A stretch of 64,000 nt of DNA, taken from positions 270,667-334,666 of the forward strand of contig QLIY01000023.1 in the NCBI GenBank assembly GCA_003260075.1, in the 5' to 3' direction. Positions 12,777-24,912 of this stretch are shown here, piece by piece. The stretch is from Phallusia mammillata. Taxonomy: Eukaryota > Chordata > Ascidiacea > Phlebobranchia > Ascidiidae. Under the pieces are notes generated by a model. The model was not told where the DNA came from and ran no database searches. It saw nothing but the letters and a program-made list of their open reading frames with translations. Position numbers and translations under genes: made by a program. Each line of letters begins with the position of its first letter. Positions within the stretch are counted from its first letter, which is position 1.

Positions 12777-15280
12777 TTAGGAGACGGTGATCTCTTCGTT
12801 AGACTTTCGCTTGAGAAAGTCCATTATCGCCGCATGCAGGTGTTTGTCCGGTGGTCCATAAGTGGGTCGCACCTGGATTCCGTGTCCGGGTACACGCACA
12901 GCTTTCGACTGATACGTCACTGATGACGTAACATCCTCACTAACAGCGACGTCATCGTCCGAGCAAGGACCCCGGCGTTTTTCCTTGGTGCGTCGATTCT
13001 GAAACCAGGTTTTAATCTGGCATTCTGTAAGATTCTGAAAATGTACAACCGTATTTTAGCCACAGGTCCACATAAATAGAAACTTGGAAAACTAATGTAA
13101 GTTTCGGTTAAGTAAATCGTCAACGCTATTAATAGGAAAGATCTTTGGCGCCGACTTTATAAGGTTAATCAAATTCAGGGTCAGGGGGCAAAAAAGTCAA
13201 TTTCACTCCCTGTCCTTCAACCGACATTGTTTATTTGTTCAATGACAGTTAGACAAGCGCGAGAGCTGTGCGCGACACCCTTAATCCGATTAGAAGTTAA
13301 TTAAAACGAGTCAAGCGTCGCTTCCCCGCAATTGGCTAGACTGAAATCACGTGATTTTCGGTCATCCGCCATTTTGTTTTAAGAATTTTATTTCGTTAGC
13401 TATCGCTTCCAACAACAGCATTTTTACATTAACCTAATGGAATATTATTTTGCTAATTATCATTTCTAATGTATTTTATCCTTAACGTCTGATTATTTGC
13501 TTGATGTAGACAACTGTAAAAAAATGACTTTCGCTCAATTTCAAAGTCAAACCCATCTTTACAAATTTCGGATCAACCAAAGAGCGGATTCAAAGGAATT
13601 CACACTTGTGCGCTATTCGAACAATGTAAGCCCTAAAACAAAGGCCGGGTGCATTGGCGGCTGCGTTTTAAGTGACCAAGGGCGACGCACAGGCGGCAGA
13701 ATGCCTTTACACATGCCGAAATCTTGGTGACCCGCGAGGGACAGAAGGTGATGTCGTTCTGTGTCGCTTTATTGCAGGTGATTGCGGCACCGCTCGAGTA
13801 ATTACCGCGCATTAGGGAATTGGCCGGGTTTAGAGATCAAATCGGCGGCGGCAATAAAGCGATCGCGTCGATGTCATGAGTCGTTAATGAACAATAACGC
13901 CGTCGCCGATACAGACGATGTTTTGTTGTCGCGCGGCGTATTGCGTATGATGACGTTTGCCGGGCGCCATAACCGCAATTGTAAAGTTGTTACGATAAAG
14001 AAAATTAACATATAATTGATCAATGAACGTACTAAATATGTTTCTCCATGCACAAATGATCATAAAACCATCGGTAGAATTTTTGCGGAAAGTTTTCCTG
14101 CCCAGTATTTGTTGAGCAAGCATTCTAATATACTCCTCTTTTTAAAAATACTTGTAAATGACATTGTGAAAATATCGCCCACTAAACTTGACTATAATGT
14201 TCAAAAATCTATCCGAGCTAAATTGCTTGGGTTTGAAAAATTTACTTATAATTTTTAAACCCCCGAAAAAATAGCAAACATAATACCCTATTGGGGTTGT
14301 TTAATTTTTGCCAAAAAATACTCACCACTTTTTGTGCGAGATAGGCTCGTTCGGTTCTGGTGAGGTAAGTTTTCACGGAGAAAGCTGTTTCTAACTCGAG
14401 GATTTGAAATCCGGTGAAAAGACGCCGACCGACTCTCGAGCTCCCTCTTTTGGACGTTTGTTTAGATTCAGAATCGGTGGAGGAATTTTTGGAGTTATCT
14501 ACAGAAAACAAATAATATTTAGGAACCACTTTAATAAATTGGAATAAAATGTACCGACTGTAAACATTTTTAGCACTTTCCGATTTATTTGTATAAATGT
14601 AACCAAACGCGTAAATTAAAAATAACACAGATTTATAATCTTCTTCTAGACAACTAATATTTACAAATGCTTTGAGGATTATCTGTGTTCATTTAAATTA
14701 TTTAAATAATTGTCTTGCGGCTTTTAGTGCATTGTCTTTTGATTGAAGATAAACTTTTTCCTCTTAAGCAAAATATATAAGCAATACAGTGAAAATTTGT
14801 TTGCTTACTCGAATTATGAAGCCTTGCGCCGCCGAGTCGTGATTCTATTTCACTGTCGTCGGAAGAGGAATGGCATTCAGACGAGAAGGAGTTATTAAGT
14901 TGGTTGTTAGAACTTTTCACCCCGCCGCTCACTCTAACATTCACGTTGCATCCGAAATCACTACCAAGCGACTGCTCATTTTGTCCAGCCAGGTTTGAGG
15001 CGGTAGGATACGTGGTCCCAGCCGATGGGATAAAACTCGGCATAAATGGGAAACGGTGTTGAACTTCGGGTGTTGATGGTTTCGTAGACGAGTTTTCGAA
15101 TTCGGTTTTGATTCGTTTCTGATAGGGCGGTTTCCATTCTACGGTAAAGTTTCCTGGTGTTGTGTAGAAGTCGTTGGAATACGATTCTTCGCGATTTGAG
15201 CGTTTTCTTTCTGGAAGTTTCGTTTTCTTTGCGTCGCTGCAGGTGCCCAGGATTACGTCGATTGAGAAATTCAGCTTCAT
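12777..15280 (-). CDS. Divergent NKL-type homeodomain transcription factor, three exons
   Basis: Minus-strand exons 15280-14809, 14498-14326 and 13034-12777 join in phase and end at TAA (12779-12777), giving 300 residues. The homeodomain is residues 178-237: RRLFTGFQILELETAFSVKT, then YLTRTERAYLAQKV (exon 2), then NLTECQIKTWFQNRRTKEKR (exon 3). Core residues L16, F20, W48, F49, N51 and R53 are kept, so it should bind DNA. Thr47 and the YL..xERA.LA pattern recall the Tlx, Vax and BarH side of the NKL/ANTP group, but no family matches closely; Glu56 replaces the Trp found in BarH. FSIDVILG at residues 5-12 is a clear eh1-type repression motif. The middle is Ser/Thr/Asn-rich. The gene is convergent with BarH, ending about 900 bases from its stop. 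That it is a homeobox gene is certain; its family is unresolved. Confidence 0.9.
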
Positions 15281-17339
15281 TTTGCTTTGAGTTAATTTGA
15301 GCAGATTTTACAATAACAATTGATCACTAAAAAACACAAAGTATAAAAATTGAAGAACTGACCCATAAAAAAACTTTACACTTTATGGGTTAAATTCGCC
15401 ACGATTTAAAGTTTGCTAATAATTTCTCGAGTTACAGTACAAAACCAATATTAAATAACCCGCTTAACGTATTTTTATGCTAAAACTTATAAAGTGTAAG
15501 CCTCATAAAAACTGCAATTTAAGTAATAAAAAGTTCTTCTCCTAAAACACTCTCAAGAACTTATATAATTTAAACATCTGCTGCGCTCTCATATTACGAT
15601 ATTTCCTATTTCGCTGAATGTTGGCTGCTTTCTGATGCCAACTCCCCCGCTGCGTTTGGTTTTTATACACTACAGCGATACGCGAAAAAAGCACAACAAA
15701 CGTGTGGCCCGTAACCGCCGCGCACCGACACCTTGGCGCGTGGTAAGGACCGTCCATTTTATGTCGCAACAATAGCCGTCGCGGCGGGCCGGTCAGTCGG
15801 TCGCGCCGGTCAGCAACGCCGTCTGCGCTGACCACTACACCAGCAATATCGCTCGGGCCCGACCCTTGAAGTAGAAGCGCGGGATTACAAGAGAGATAGA
15901 TTGACTTTGTTGCAAGCGCCACAGCCTTTGTTTGTCGTGGCGCGCGTGGCGACGCACTGAAACACGAAGGCTTTGGTGCACCTCGGCGGCAGCGGATGTT
16001 CCGAATGTAAAAGCGAACTTGAAAGGCAAGGTTAAATGTTTTGCAGCTGGATGAAACACACCGCGAGTAGTGTTTGTTTTTCGATTGTTCTTTTCTATTG
16101 TTTTCGGTAGTGGCCTTTACATCCAGTTGGAAACGCTTTTTCGTAATTGGTTGCGAATTAATAACAAAGCTCGATTGTTTGACTTTATTCTCGCCACGAA
16201 ATGTGGAAACGACCGAACGGTTTTTGTAACTTCTTTTAGTTATACAATAGTATCACACGAAATGGAAAACCTCCGTCCAAATGTCTTAAATATACTACGT
16301 AAACCTAAACCTAAATTTTTCACTCACATTGATCAAGAAATGTTTGCCCTTTTAAAGTAACAATTGACATTGATACTGGTTGGGGCAACAAATTTGTTTC
16401 GTTTTGATAATTTGTTTCGATGGAAAAAAGTTTTTGTTTAAGAAATTACGGACAGATGCTGCGAATTGCACATTTTCTTTGATGAGCGCTCGAGCTCTTT
16501 CAAATCGCCAGACATCAAACCAGTCTGGAAAGTGATTACTAGAAGCGCGCGTCGCGTCAGTTTCGGCGTCACCTGCACCAGTTTATTGCGTCCACACCGG
16601 TACTAGGGGCTCTTCGCTAAGTGCTGGGCCCTCGCCACAAGCTCCGTGACGCGCCGTTTCAAGAGGCAGCGAGGATTTTATGAACGTCTGTCGGTCTGGC
16701 GTGTATTACGTAAGAGACGTGAATGGAATGCTCTGGCGGGGACGCCATGTTTTTGACGGCGCCTGTTTTTTGATTTGCGACGTTATTGCGAAGAATTGGA
16801 TTACATATGTAGCACATGTCTGCCTCAATATGAATCCAGTAAGAAAATGTATTAGAAAAAGTCATATATTTTTTTAACACTTTTGACGTCTTGGGTTGCT
16901 TGGCGCTCACGTATATTTCACTGTCGCGATTTTTTGATTGCATTGTAGCGCTGTTTATAATCATAAACGTTTGTCGACAAATGATACTCGCCACCGCCAC
17001 CAAGATAACAATATTCTAAAATAATTCGACAATTTTTCCAATCGCTAGTACACTTTAGCTCTTAGGTGTGGTCAACACGTCGTTCGCGAGAGACCATGTC
17101 GATCATGCCTACATTTACGATTAATAAAAAAATGCACATTGTAAAATAGTAAAAAAACAAAGTAAAACAAAAAATTCTATAGATTTGGGATAGATAAAAA
17201 ATTCAAAAACTAACGGAAGAAGAAAAGTGCCACCAACGTCAAAAAGTATGAAAAATATAAATGAACTTGAGCAAATCTGCGTTATGACTTTGTTTCAATT
17301 GTGTCTTTAATATATAGTTCATCGAAATTCCGATTTTAT
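15281..17339. other. Upstream region of the minus-strand homeobox gene, CpG-rich
   Basis: No gene is supported. Bases 15640-16060 and 16440-16760 are clearly GC- and CpG-rich against an AT-rich background. They lie 5' of the divergent homeobox gene, which is where its promoter and enhancers would be expected. Open frames in this interval lack splice signals and recognisable domains. Confidence 0.35.
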
Positions 17340-17663
17340 TTGTCAATCCAATTTGTTGACAAGTTGGTCACCGCTTCTGCCGCCCAAACAATGTCGTTTT
17401 AAAAAGGCCCATATGCCCAATTCAGTTGCGAGGAGGGGGGGGGGCGTCAATCCAATTTGTTGACAAGTTGGTCACTGCTACTGCAGCCCTAACAATGTCG
17501 TTTTAAAAAGGCCCATATGCCCAATTCAGTTGCGAGGAAAGCTCAAAGCAGCTAATTACGGGTTACTGGAGACACGAATTGACGTTGCATGAACAAGAAG
17601 TGTCGGTTTGATTGTAGAGAGAGCCAACTGAGAGACGGTCGTAAGGCTGTCGAACGAGGCAGT

Positions 17664-17732
<69 letters not shown>
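17340..17732. repeat. Duplication around G10, then a 68-base G run
   Basis: Bases 17340-17432 recur at 17446-17537 with a few substitutions, separated by ten G at 17435-17444. A separate 68-base G run occupies 17665-17732 without flanking copies. This matches the two classes of placeholder seen throughout the window. Confidence 0.7.
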
Positions 17733-17735
<3 letters not shown>

Positions 17736-18071
17736 TTGAAGCTTGCGACTCATTTGAGTATTGTATTCCAAATAGATGTAGAGAAAAATATCTGAAAAAA
17801 GGACTGAATATAATTTTTATTTTTGTGCACACCAAACATCACAATTTGCATGGCTTGTTTGCTAAAGCATAGACAAAATACGTTGTCATTTACAATACAC
17901 CAACAGAACTCATGCAACAATAAATCAAACATATTAAAAACAAGCCACGTTGGATTTTCTCGGTTTTGGGTAAAACGATGCAAAAGAATCGAACGCATAC
18001 TCCCGCAAAAATATAATTGATAGGTTGGTTGAAAAGTGCAGTTTAATTTTGTCAAGTTTGTTTCCACCTTA

Positions 18072-19062
18072 GAACAACATTCGTTTAACGTAAAGCACAA
18101 TCATGCCCCAAAGCAGAAAAACATTTGCCTTCTACTTTTTAACTTAGTACCTTGATCCAAAAATTTATGCATTTTTATGCTGGTTAAAAGAAACAAAGTA
18201 ACCCCCAAACCCGCAATTTGTCTTTAAGATTTAAACCCAGGACGAGTACGAATCCCGTTTTAACGTCTGAAAAAACACCTGGTTTTGGCGTCATCCACCT
18301 TGTGGTGACCATATAATATAATACACGAGTCCTTAAAGAAAAAACAAACAAACAAACAAATGCATTGTTTTTAAACCGCCGTTGTGCAATCTGTATCTTG
18401 TCAGTTGACATTGTTGGATTGTTGCAAATAAATACCAATTTGACTAATATATGTTAGGCCTTCTACGCAGGCAAATGATCCATTGACAAAAAATGCAAAT
18501 GTAAAAAAATGCCAGCCCCAAATGTTAAAACTTATTCCACGTCACATCACTGATCGATACGCTTGAGCTAATTTGATTGCGTCATAACCGCTGGGGGGGG
18601 GGTGTTTAACGTAAAGCACAATCATGCCCCAAAGCAGATAAACATTTGCCTTCTACTTTTTAACTTAGTACCTAAATCAAAAAATGTATGCATTTTGATG
18701 CTGGTTAAAAGAAACAAAGTGACCCCTAAACCCGCAATTTGTCTTTAAGATTTAAACCCAGGACGAGTACGAATCCCGTTTTAACGTCTGAAAAAACACC
18801 TGGTTTTGGCGTCATCCACCTTGTGGTGACCATATAATATAATACACGAGTCCTTAAAGAAAAAACAAACAAACAAACAAATGCACTGTTTTTAAACCGC
18901 CGTTGTGCAATCTGTATCTTGTCAGTTGACATTGTTGGATTGTTGCAAATAAATACCAAAACTGCAAATGTAAAAAAATGCCAGCCCCAAATTTTAAAAC
19001 TTTATTTCACGCCGCATCACTGATCGATACGCTTGAGCTAATTTGATTGCGTCATAACCGCT
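18072..19062. repeat. Long diverged duplication around G10
   Basis: The segment from about 18072 to 18592 recurs at 18604-19062 after ten G (18593-18602). The copies share an (AAAC)n microsatellite but differ by substitutions and by an indel of some tens of bases near 18440-18490, typical of two diverged alleles. Within each copy a TTTAAACCCAGGACGAGTACG stretch resembles a decayed tRNA-derived SINE. Confidence 0.7.
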
Positions 19063-19483
19063 TGACTTTGGCTGTGGTCGATTTCAAACAAAGTCATTTG
19101 TCTCGTGGAATTGACGGTGTGCGGAGGTGGAAGGCTGGCTGTGTTGTAAGGTGAACATATTGTCTCTTTTGTTTATTAGCTTACTTAAAAGCTTTGTATC
19201 AGCTTAATACCAAGCGCATGTAAATATTAAAAAATATTTTTAATGTTTAGAGATTTGCTAATCTAGTTTAGAATATATGTAGAAATTATGGCTTACATTT
19301 TCTTAAAATGTTGACATAATTGCACGCTGTTGTCTTTGAAGATGACTGGTAAACAGTTTGTTAACAAAGAAGTAGTTCACGCTGTTAATAAACAATTACA
19401 ATTCTTAACCATAAATGCAACATTATGGAGTAAATCCAATTCAACTTAACTTTAAACTAAACTGAATGTAATTCTTTTTTTAG

Positions 19484-19545
19484 ATTTTAATCCAAATAAC
19501 AATGCAACACCAGTCACCACAAGCATCAATTCGCAGCCATATTAA
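19484..19545 (+). CDS. Candidate alternative terminal coding exon (possibly of BarH)
   Basis: A strong acceptor (ATTCTTTTTTTAG) precedes 19484. Read in the phase left by BarH exon 6 (one base carried over) it gives DFNPNNNATPVTTSINSQPY and then TAA at 19543-19545. The polar, low-complexity composition resembles the Asn/Ser/Pro-rich end of BarH exon 6. If used, the intron would be about 8 kb and would contain the whole antisense homeobox gene. The same interval also has an ATG frame and a GTGAGT right after the stop, so it could belong to another transcript or be fortuitous. Confidence 0.3.
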
Positions 19546-20947
19546 GGTGAGTTCTCTCTTACAGTTTGTTTCGAAACAAGGCGGAGGCGCTTTTTATGAC
19601 GTAACAAACCGGCGCTTCTGTAGAACGGCACTGATTGTGGAAAGCGCTCGTGGCGTGGCGTTTAGTTTTCGGTTTAGCTTGCTCAGTCAATGCAATGCTG
19701 TAGTTTAAATGTTTAGTTGATGTTTGTAGGATTTTACAAATGTATCTAGATTTTCATTGTTTATTAGCCGGGTACATTCAAGATTAAATGTGTTTCTGCA
19801 CATATTTTCAGTGATAAACGTATGTTTTAAGTTTTGTTTATTAAATCGCGTTTATTGTGCTAATTATACATACCTAATGCGTTAGCACAGTTATTCATAC
19901 TAGATTGATATAACTTTTTAATCAAATGCTAATGCTTAATTGCTCATGAAAGCATTTGAAAAAAATAATGAAATATTTCTATTTCAGATTTACACTTTCG
20001 CTCTGCGTTCCTATCATCCTCCATCAGTTCTCCGTCCATCTGCTGCAACTTTCCGCCATCACTGAACTTCAACACTTTACACTTGTCAGTAGATATAGGG
20101 AGTCTGTCGTGCGTCAACCAGGATGTCGGAATCGCTTAGGCCTAAGCTAAGCTAACTCGCGTCGCATAGGGTGAGCGACCATGCCTTATTCCGTGTATAG
20201 GACGAAGGCAAGGTCCAAGTCGCTAGGAGTGCTACTAATGTCAGCAAGTTGGCGCCAGGGCTAATTAGAGTGGCACTCGTTAATTAGGGGTAGGTTATAG
20301 TTAACATAGGCGGGGTACGTTGGGGATTCGCGCACCACGTAGGGAATTTAGCTTAGATCGTTTTATAGCTAGGTGTGGTGCGTGGCTAAATGGCTTCAGC
20401 TAAAATAAGGAGCGCACAGAAACACGGCCTTGGCATGGCCTCCACCGCATTGCATTGGCCGCGGTGCAGGCGGGATCGAGTACCGGACACCGCTATTTCC
20501 AATGAAGACCCAGGCTCTTGGGTCTGAGGAGACCGGCTTTGCATTTTGCCAGAAAAGACCCGCGATCCACCCTGATAGGGCGCAAACTGTTGTTAACTTT
20601 TTTCAGCCCCATCTCTGCATCAAAAAACACCTGGGTCCTTTTGGGGAGGACTCGATGGGCAAGAGGCAGTGATGCGATGTTGTTGAGTTATACGCTGTAA
20701 TTATCACTGTCTCTTTTAAACAAACGGTTGCGCCTATATTAAATGTAAATTTAGGGACGTGTGGTTTTGGGTTTGACCAGCTTCACTTATCCGATGTTTG
20801 TATTTCAGGGTCTTAGCATCTTCCATAAGAAGAGGCCGAGGCTTTGATATCAAACACCGAGATACTATAACTCGTATATGATAACTATAACAACGTGCCA
20901 AATTATATCATAGTAACTGTCGCTTAATTTGCTGGTCACTCCCTTTT
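19546..20947. other. Unassigned region with a GC-rich block at 20090-20680
   Basis: No protein domain is recognisable. Bases 20090-20680 are GC-rich and contain many CTAAG/CTAGG words, two TAATTAG homeodomain-like sites and a short hairpin (AGACCCAGG-CTCTT-GGGTCT near 20507-20525). An acceptor-like TATTTCAG lies at 19980-19987. It could be a 3' UTR, a long non-coding RNA or a regulatory block; the sequence alone does not decide. Confidence 0.3.
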
Positions 20948-21165
20948 TTCTATTTTCGTGTATATAGGCTAACGTAATTCGATTCCGTACTCCTGGTTGA
21001 CTCTACTTATATTCATTATCGGGCGGTTGTTTTTACAACAACTTTGCTCGTGGGGGGGGGGTCTATTTTCGTGTATATAGGCTAACGTAATCCGATTCCG
21101 TACTCCTGGTTGACTCTACTTCTATTCATTATCGGGCGGTTGTTTTTGCAACAACTTTGCTCGTG
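20948..21165. repeat. Near-identical duplication around G10
   Basis: About 104 bases ending at 21051 recur from 21062 with three or so substitutions, separated by ten G at 21052-21061. It is interpreted as an unmerged contig overlap. Confidence 0.7.
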
Positions 21166-21405
21166 TATGTTTAGATTGTCGAAAAACACGACAGACTCCA
21201 CTTTTTATGCTTTCTGTAGGCTAATTTGCGAAAGGTACAGGAAAGACAGTTAGTTGAGGCAAGTTTTATTGTTGTGTACATTTACGTCGGCCGCGCAGGG
21301 ACGATGGTGGTTTCGCTTCGCCATCCAGGTATATATTGTGTATGTTTGTGGTGATTACCGAAGCAGACGATCAACTTATCTATCAATCGATAAACGAAAC
21401 TTGCT

Positions 21406-22052
21406 AATTAGTGCGCTACTTTAAAGCATACTAAACATATTTTATTGTAGCAATTGTTCACAAATAAATTTAGTTTATACCATTAACATGTTAACATAGC
21501 CTACCGGGTAAAAGAATATTATTTCACAAAAACATATGTATTTTGTTGTTTTTTCGTCTTTTTCTTTTCACAAGAGAATAGTTCTAATATTTTCTATCCT
21601 TTTATTTCCTGTTAATAAGACCAGTTCTTGGGGAGTGTTGTGCCTATTACATCAGCCTGACAGGGTGTTGGTATGTTTTTTTTTGTGTTAGGCGCACGTG
21701 ATATTGCGGACCACCATCGTCAAATTCAGCATCCGTTTTAACGTAGTTAGCAAAGGTGTTTGTTGTAAAATATGCTGATTTCAAGGCTTAACAAAACAGG
21801 TACGTTTCTATGTGGGGGGGGGGCAATTAGTGCGCTACTTTCAAGCATACTAAACATATTTTATTGTAGCAATTTTTCACAAATAAATTTAGTTTGTATC
21901 ATTAACATGTTAACACACCGGGTAAAAGAATATTATTTCACAAAAGCAAATGTATTTTGCTGTATTTTCGTCTTTTTCTTTTCACAAAAAAATGGTTCTA
22001 ATATTTTCTATCCTTTTATTTCCTGTTAATAAGACCAGTTCTGGGGGGGGGG
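21406..22052. repeat. Short redundant contig between two G10 runs
   Basis: Bases 21824-22042, bounded by ten-G runs at 21814-21823 and 22043-22052, repeat 21404-21631 with substitutions and a deletion. About 180 bases of single-copy sequence lie between the first copy and the first run. This looks like an alternative-haplotype contig of roughly 220 bases inserted in line. Confidence 0.7.
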
Positions 22053-22282
22053 TTCGTTGTTGTCAATCTGTTTAACAAAACTAAAACAAGTTTTCTTTTT
22101 CAGGTCAGCTTGCATCTTTGTTGAACTTTTGATAGCAATAAATTGGTTCGATCCTTTGGTCCCCTGCATAATATGTTCTCTTATGTTGAAATCACTTTGC
22201 CGATTGTGCATAAATACCACAGGTAAATGTAGTTTTTTTGTAATATGTCTTTAGTTGTAACCTACTTTCTTAAACCTTTTTG

Positions 22283-22360
22283 CAGGTTTTACTCTTTTGC
22301 AGGTTTTACTCTTTTGCGGGTTTTACTCTTTTGCAGGTTTTTCATCTTTTGCAGGTTTAA
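22283..22360. repeat. 17-18 bp minisatellite (GCAGGTTTTACTCTTTT units)
   Basis: Four to five tandem copies of a GCAGGTTTTACTCTTTT unit, with small variations, lie in AT-rich non-coding DNA. Each unit carries a TTTTGCAG|G splice-acceptor look-alike, which could mislead gene predictors. Confidence 0.7.
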
Positions 22361-24125
22361 TTATTTACTTTAGGGCTTTAACTATATTTTACACGTCATA
22401 GATATTTTACAGGTTTTACCCCACTTTTTTCACGCCCTGTATAACAAATCTTTCAGAGTACATAAATGTTGGTTTTGTTTTTCAGGTACTGCACTTTTCG
22501 TGTGCCAGTCTCTTTTTCTTGTCTCGGTTGTGGTTCTGCACCGAACGAGCGTTTCTCTACTGTCTTAGAGAAAACCCATTGCGGGGGTTGGTACCTTGAC
22601 GTGGTGCAATGGCTTTCAAACGAAACCCAACTCGCAGAACTCCTATAAAAATATTTTAAAAATGCACAAACGCCTATAACATTAAAGCAAAGGCTATTCC
22701 AATCGAATGCTAGTAATCAGATAACATGTATTGCTGAATGTAGTAATTTTTATTTTACCAGCATTTTTGAAACCTGGAAACATTAATGGACTATTCGTTA
22801 AGGTTACGTCGCGTTTGGATTTTTTATGGCAAGTCAAACAATTTGCGACATTTTTGACTTAAATTAAACTATTGCGTTGCTTGTTTTAACTTAGTTATGA
22901 AGTAATCGTCTCGAATTAAGCTTCTGTCTGTTTCTGATTGCTTGCCAAATCAATGCACTTTTTATTTTCACATAACTAGTTTTTCACATAAAAAATGACA
23001 CGCGGCGTTTAAAAGATTGCCGGCCTCTGGCCTGTTGAAATCTTTCCCGACTGGGTTTTAAGGCGTTTTTTCTCCAGCTTGAGACTAATTTACCTTCTTA
23101 GTTTCAAGTCTTATTAAAATCCACGTAGTGCCCAAAAAGTGAATTTGGTAGTATTGGACTTTGTGCTCCTATACCCCTTGTACTTTCGTGAAATTTCTTC
23201 GTATCCTTCTTTATACAACAACGAACCGAAGTAATTGCAACTAAAGCAGTTTTAAAAGTTAAATTGGCTTTCATGTAGTGGTTCCCAACCCTTTTCCACG
23301 AATTCCTCCTTTAACAATCCAAAACATTTTCATTTCTATACTACATCGTAGATGCTAAACCAGTGTTTATCAATCTTTTTTCCTGTACCGCCCCTTTTAC
23401 AATAATAAACGCCCCGCCTCAAAACGGACAAAAATCGAAACGAGTTTATTTCACGTGCAATGTCAATGCGATCAGGTGTTTTTAAGGTTTGGTTTGGGTG
23501 ACCGCTGAGTAGCCTAGTTTTAAGAGACCGCAAGTGTTTCATTTAAATACCAAAAACTGTAGTTGTAGTTGCAAGTCCAAATTTTGGGAAACCACTGGAG
23601 AAATTTGGGGGAATTTCGGTCCCCTAAAACACCTTAAAAAACACTGAATGCGATTATAATGAAATCTCATATCGAGTCAAATCTCTAACTGACCATATTT
23701 TAGCATTTAGCATTTAACATGTACGATACCACTAACTACAGACAGTTCTCATTGCTATTAACTTGGTACCAGGGAAGGGCCAAAACTGCAAGTGTTCTGG
23801 TTGGTCGATCACACACGGTTCCCTTTTATACGGTGTTTTTTTTTCTTGTTTTAATGCCCCGTTTTAGCCTCAGGGTCGTATTTAAGCTGTATAGGTCCCT
23901 TCTGTATAAAATATCAGGCAAGCAAACATTAGGTAAAACACATCTACGCTTTTTAAGTAACAAATAATTGAAAGCACATTTGGGTACGGCTGTTCCACTA
24001 TTTGAGATTTTCAAAAACCGTCACTTCTATTCGTGGGGATCCCACTTCCGTATGTCAGCAGTGAGCAAATAACACGTGCGATTGTGATGTCAAGTGTGAA
24101 TTGCCCGTTACATTATTGTGCAGTA
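22361..24125. other. Non-coding stretch with degenerate hAT-like remnants
   Basis: No gene is supported. Around 23276-23600 there are GTAGTGGTTCCCAACCC and GGGAAACCACTGG ends typical of hAT-derived MITEs, with an internal CAGTGTTTATCAATC that may be a nested, older element. The rest is AT-rich without recognisable features. Confidence 0.4.
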
Positions 24126-24505
24126 GAGAGTTGCAAGTCGGGCCGGGTTTTTCGGGCCGGGTTCGGGCTTAGGTATTTGTGAGAAAACGGGCTTAAAACG
24201 GGCTTGACTTTACGTTCCGTGTCCGCCATTTTTTTACAATAATATCACTCAGCTGAGTAAAGTCTCTGGCTTTTACCTATGCCCACCCTACTCTTAAACG
24301 TTTTGTTTACCCTATTTTCTACTATTGCTCATTGTGTTTGTTGTCTTTCTCTTTTTTCTTTCTCATCCTTTTTTGCAAGGCTTTCGTGGATAGGCCTGTC
24401 AACCAAAATTTCGGGCCTAAACGGGCTTCTCAAAAACGTTTCGGGTTCGGGCCGGGCTTATACTTTCGGGTTCGGGCCGGGTTCGGGCTCACGCTTGCAA
24501 CTCTG
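24126..24505. mobile_element. 380-bp non-autonomous hAT-like MITE, GC-rich ends
   Basis: The terminal inverted repeats are GAGAGTTGCAAG and CTTGCAACTCTG. They are flanked by an imperfect 8-bp target duplication (GTGCAGTA / GTGCAATA). Subterminal DNA is rich in GGGCCGGGTTCGGGC motifs on both sides in inverted orientation. There is no transposase frame, so it depends on an autonomous partner elsewhere. Confidence 0.65.
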
Positions 24506-24789
24506 GTGCAATAAGCAGTAACCAATTCGTAGTACGGTTTCATAGTTCAAAAATTGCGATGCTGGGTACCGACTAATCGGTTCTGATTTGGTTCGGCCAA
24601 GCAAAACCGTATTGCTGCCTGCAAAATTTGCTCAAAGAGCGCAGACAAGCTCCGGCATGACGCATTGTTGTTTGCACAAAATGCATTGTGGCATCAACAT
24701 TAAAAACACATAGTAAAACGAAGTGCCCAATATAACGAATGCTTTACGTTTACCGGTCGCTGGGAGAGATACGCCAAAAATGACTTTGT

Positions 24790-24912
24790 CGTTTTTTTTT
24801 TTTCACGGGTTCGAACCCAGGACACTCCCGGGGACGAATCCCGATCAAGGTTTTTTGTCTGTATATGGGTCAGGCGCGCCAGACCGTTTGGCCAAGTTCC
24901 TGCCTGTCTGTA
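24790..24912 (-). mobile_element. tRNA-derived SINE copy
   Basis: On the minus strand the sequence shows a B-box-like GGGTTCGAACCC, an upstream A-box-like TTGGCCAAACGG and an A-rich tail (T-run at 24792-24803 on plus). A related copy lies near 27004-27118 and a truncated one near 57281. The lack of a foldable acceptor stem argues against a functional tRNA gene. Confidence 0.6.

Noticed and set aside
15542..15922. 126-residue minus-strand frame in the CpG-rich block
   Set aside because: Stop-poor only because of GC content; no motif and it lies in likely promoter DNA of the homeobox gene.
24790..24912. Functional tRNA gene
   Set aside because: B-box and weak A-box are present, but there is no acceptor stem pairing or proper anticodon arm, and related copies are dispersed; it is a SINE.
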